A stretch of 64,000 nt of DNA from Trichoplax sp. H2 (taxonomy: Eukaryota; Placozoa; Uniplacotomia; Trichoplacea). The position numbers and the translations under genes are program-made. The notes below the pieces were generated by a model. That model was not told where the DNA came from, searched no databases, and saw only the letters and a list, made by a program, of their open reading frames with translations. Location of the stretch: positions 62,001-126,000 of the forward strand of contig NOWV01000110.1 in assembly GCA_003344405.1 (NCBI GenBank). Reading direction: 5' to 3'. Of the stretch, positions 63,353 through 64,000 are shown in pieces; position 1 is the stretch's first letter; every line of letters starts with the position of its first letter.

Positions 63353-64000
63353 CTATATATTAAGCCGAAGAAAAATCGCATGATCAAGGCCTCCACTCTG
63401 TAATTAATTCGTAATATGCTATCTATAGTAGCTTGTTTAATAAAGTTCAATAGAATTGATATCATGTACATATACATTACAATAGCTGCAATATTTTCAG
63501 TAGTAAATTTGTTCATAAAGAGTAAGACGACTTAATACTACTAAAAGATGAGGCAGATTCCAAGTAATTTATTTAATTATATGCAGTTGGTACTAAATGG
63601 AAAGTTCATAAACATATCATCCAACAGCTTATAATAGATGAAATGATTAATATGGCCATTAATATGAATATAGAAATATCTTGTAAAATAGTTAACACGA
63701 AGAACACTTTTAACGTACTCATTTTACATACATGTCGGCATGGCTATAAGATATTATATCTGTGTCATGATTTAAAATAAGTTAACCTAACAAATACTAT
63801 TATGTTTGTGTCGTAATTACAAATAAGTCAACTTAGCAAGTACATTATTTCCTTACAAACGAGTATGCGAGTATGTTAATAATTTCAACTTTTAGGTCAT
63901 TAATTTGCAGTGGTCTAGAATATTCCTGTATCAGGTATGTAGGCTTATTTTAGCTTTGTTTCTCTTTCTTTCTTATTGCATACCAATTAAATACAGAAAA
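63353..64000. other. Window end, no gene identified
   Basis: Contains two adjacent copies of a short unit at about 63765-63850 (ATAAGTTAACCTAACAAATA versus ATAAGTCAACTTAGCAAGTA). A GCAG...CAG|GTATGT pattern at about 63910-63940 could bound a mini-exon but cannot be supported alone. Confidence 0.35.

Overview
The window is eukaryotic and animal. It is AT-rich, its genes carry short introns with GT..AG boundaries, and the domains (Death, CARD, Roc-COR, kinesin-light-chain-type TPR, SEA, EGF, cholinesterase-type esterase) are metazoan. Compact multi-exon genes, expanded Death/CARD/Roco proteins and SEA/EGF membrane mucins suggest an early-branching animal. A placozoan (Trichoplax or Hoilungia type) is my best guess, but that is inference. 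Two 20-N gaps (369-388 and 2026-2045) show that this is a draft scaffold.

Layout. (1) 582-11090, minus strand: coding exons for a TPR array, a Death domain, a Roc-COR GTPase module and a CARD. Every splice junction I can place is phase 1, and the joined model stays open for 1528 codons, so they may form one gene, TPR-Death-Roc-COR-CARD, resembling an innate-immunity or cell-death scaffold. Near the gaps, parts of the CARD and COR exons are present twice, probably an assembly artefact. (2) 11091-17076: mostly non-coding, with gene fragments including a VWA-like piece. (3) 17077-21793, plus strand: an 11-exon membrane mucin of 810 aa (signal peptide, Ser/Thr-rich stalk, EGF, SEA, EGF modules, one transmembrane helix, short tail). 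(4) 23890-34940: two diverged tandem copies of a segment of about 5.5 kb, each with one minus-strand gene for a small secreted six-cysteine, cystine-knot-like protein. (5) 34940-40405: non-coding with relics. (6) 40406-56398, plus strand: a giant paralog of the first mucin, 13 exons and 4657 aa, with one 12.7 kb exon built from three families of tandem Ser/Thr-rich repeats. Eight consecutive exons have the same lengths in both mucins. (7) 58149-61033, minus strand: a two-exon secreted cholinesterase/carboxylesterase-type protein of 577 aa, with a minisatellite in its intron. (8) 61034-64000: duplicated non-coding sequence and two unrecognised coding-like blocks.

The mucins are presumably surface or adhesion glycoproteins sharing a conserved cytoplasmic motif. 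The six-cysteine proteins would be secreted ligands. The TPR/Roco locus would be an intracellular signalling scaffold. All gene models are hand-spliced from the sequence; no transcript data or database search was available.
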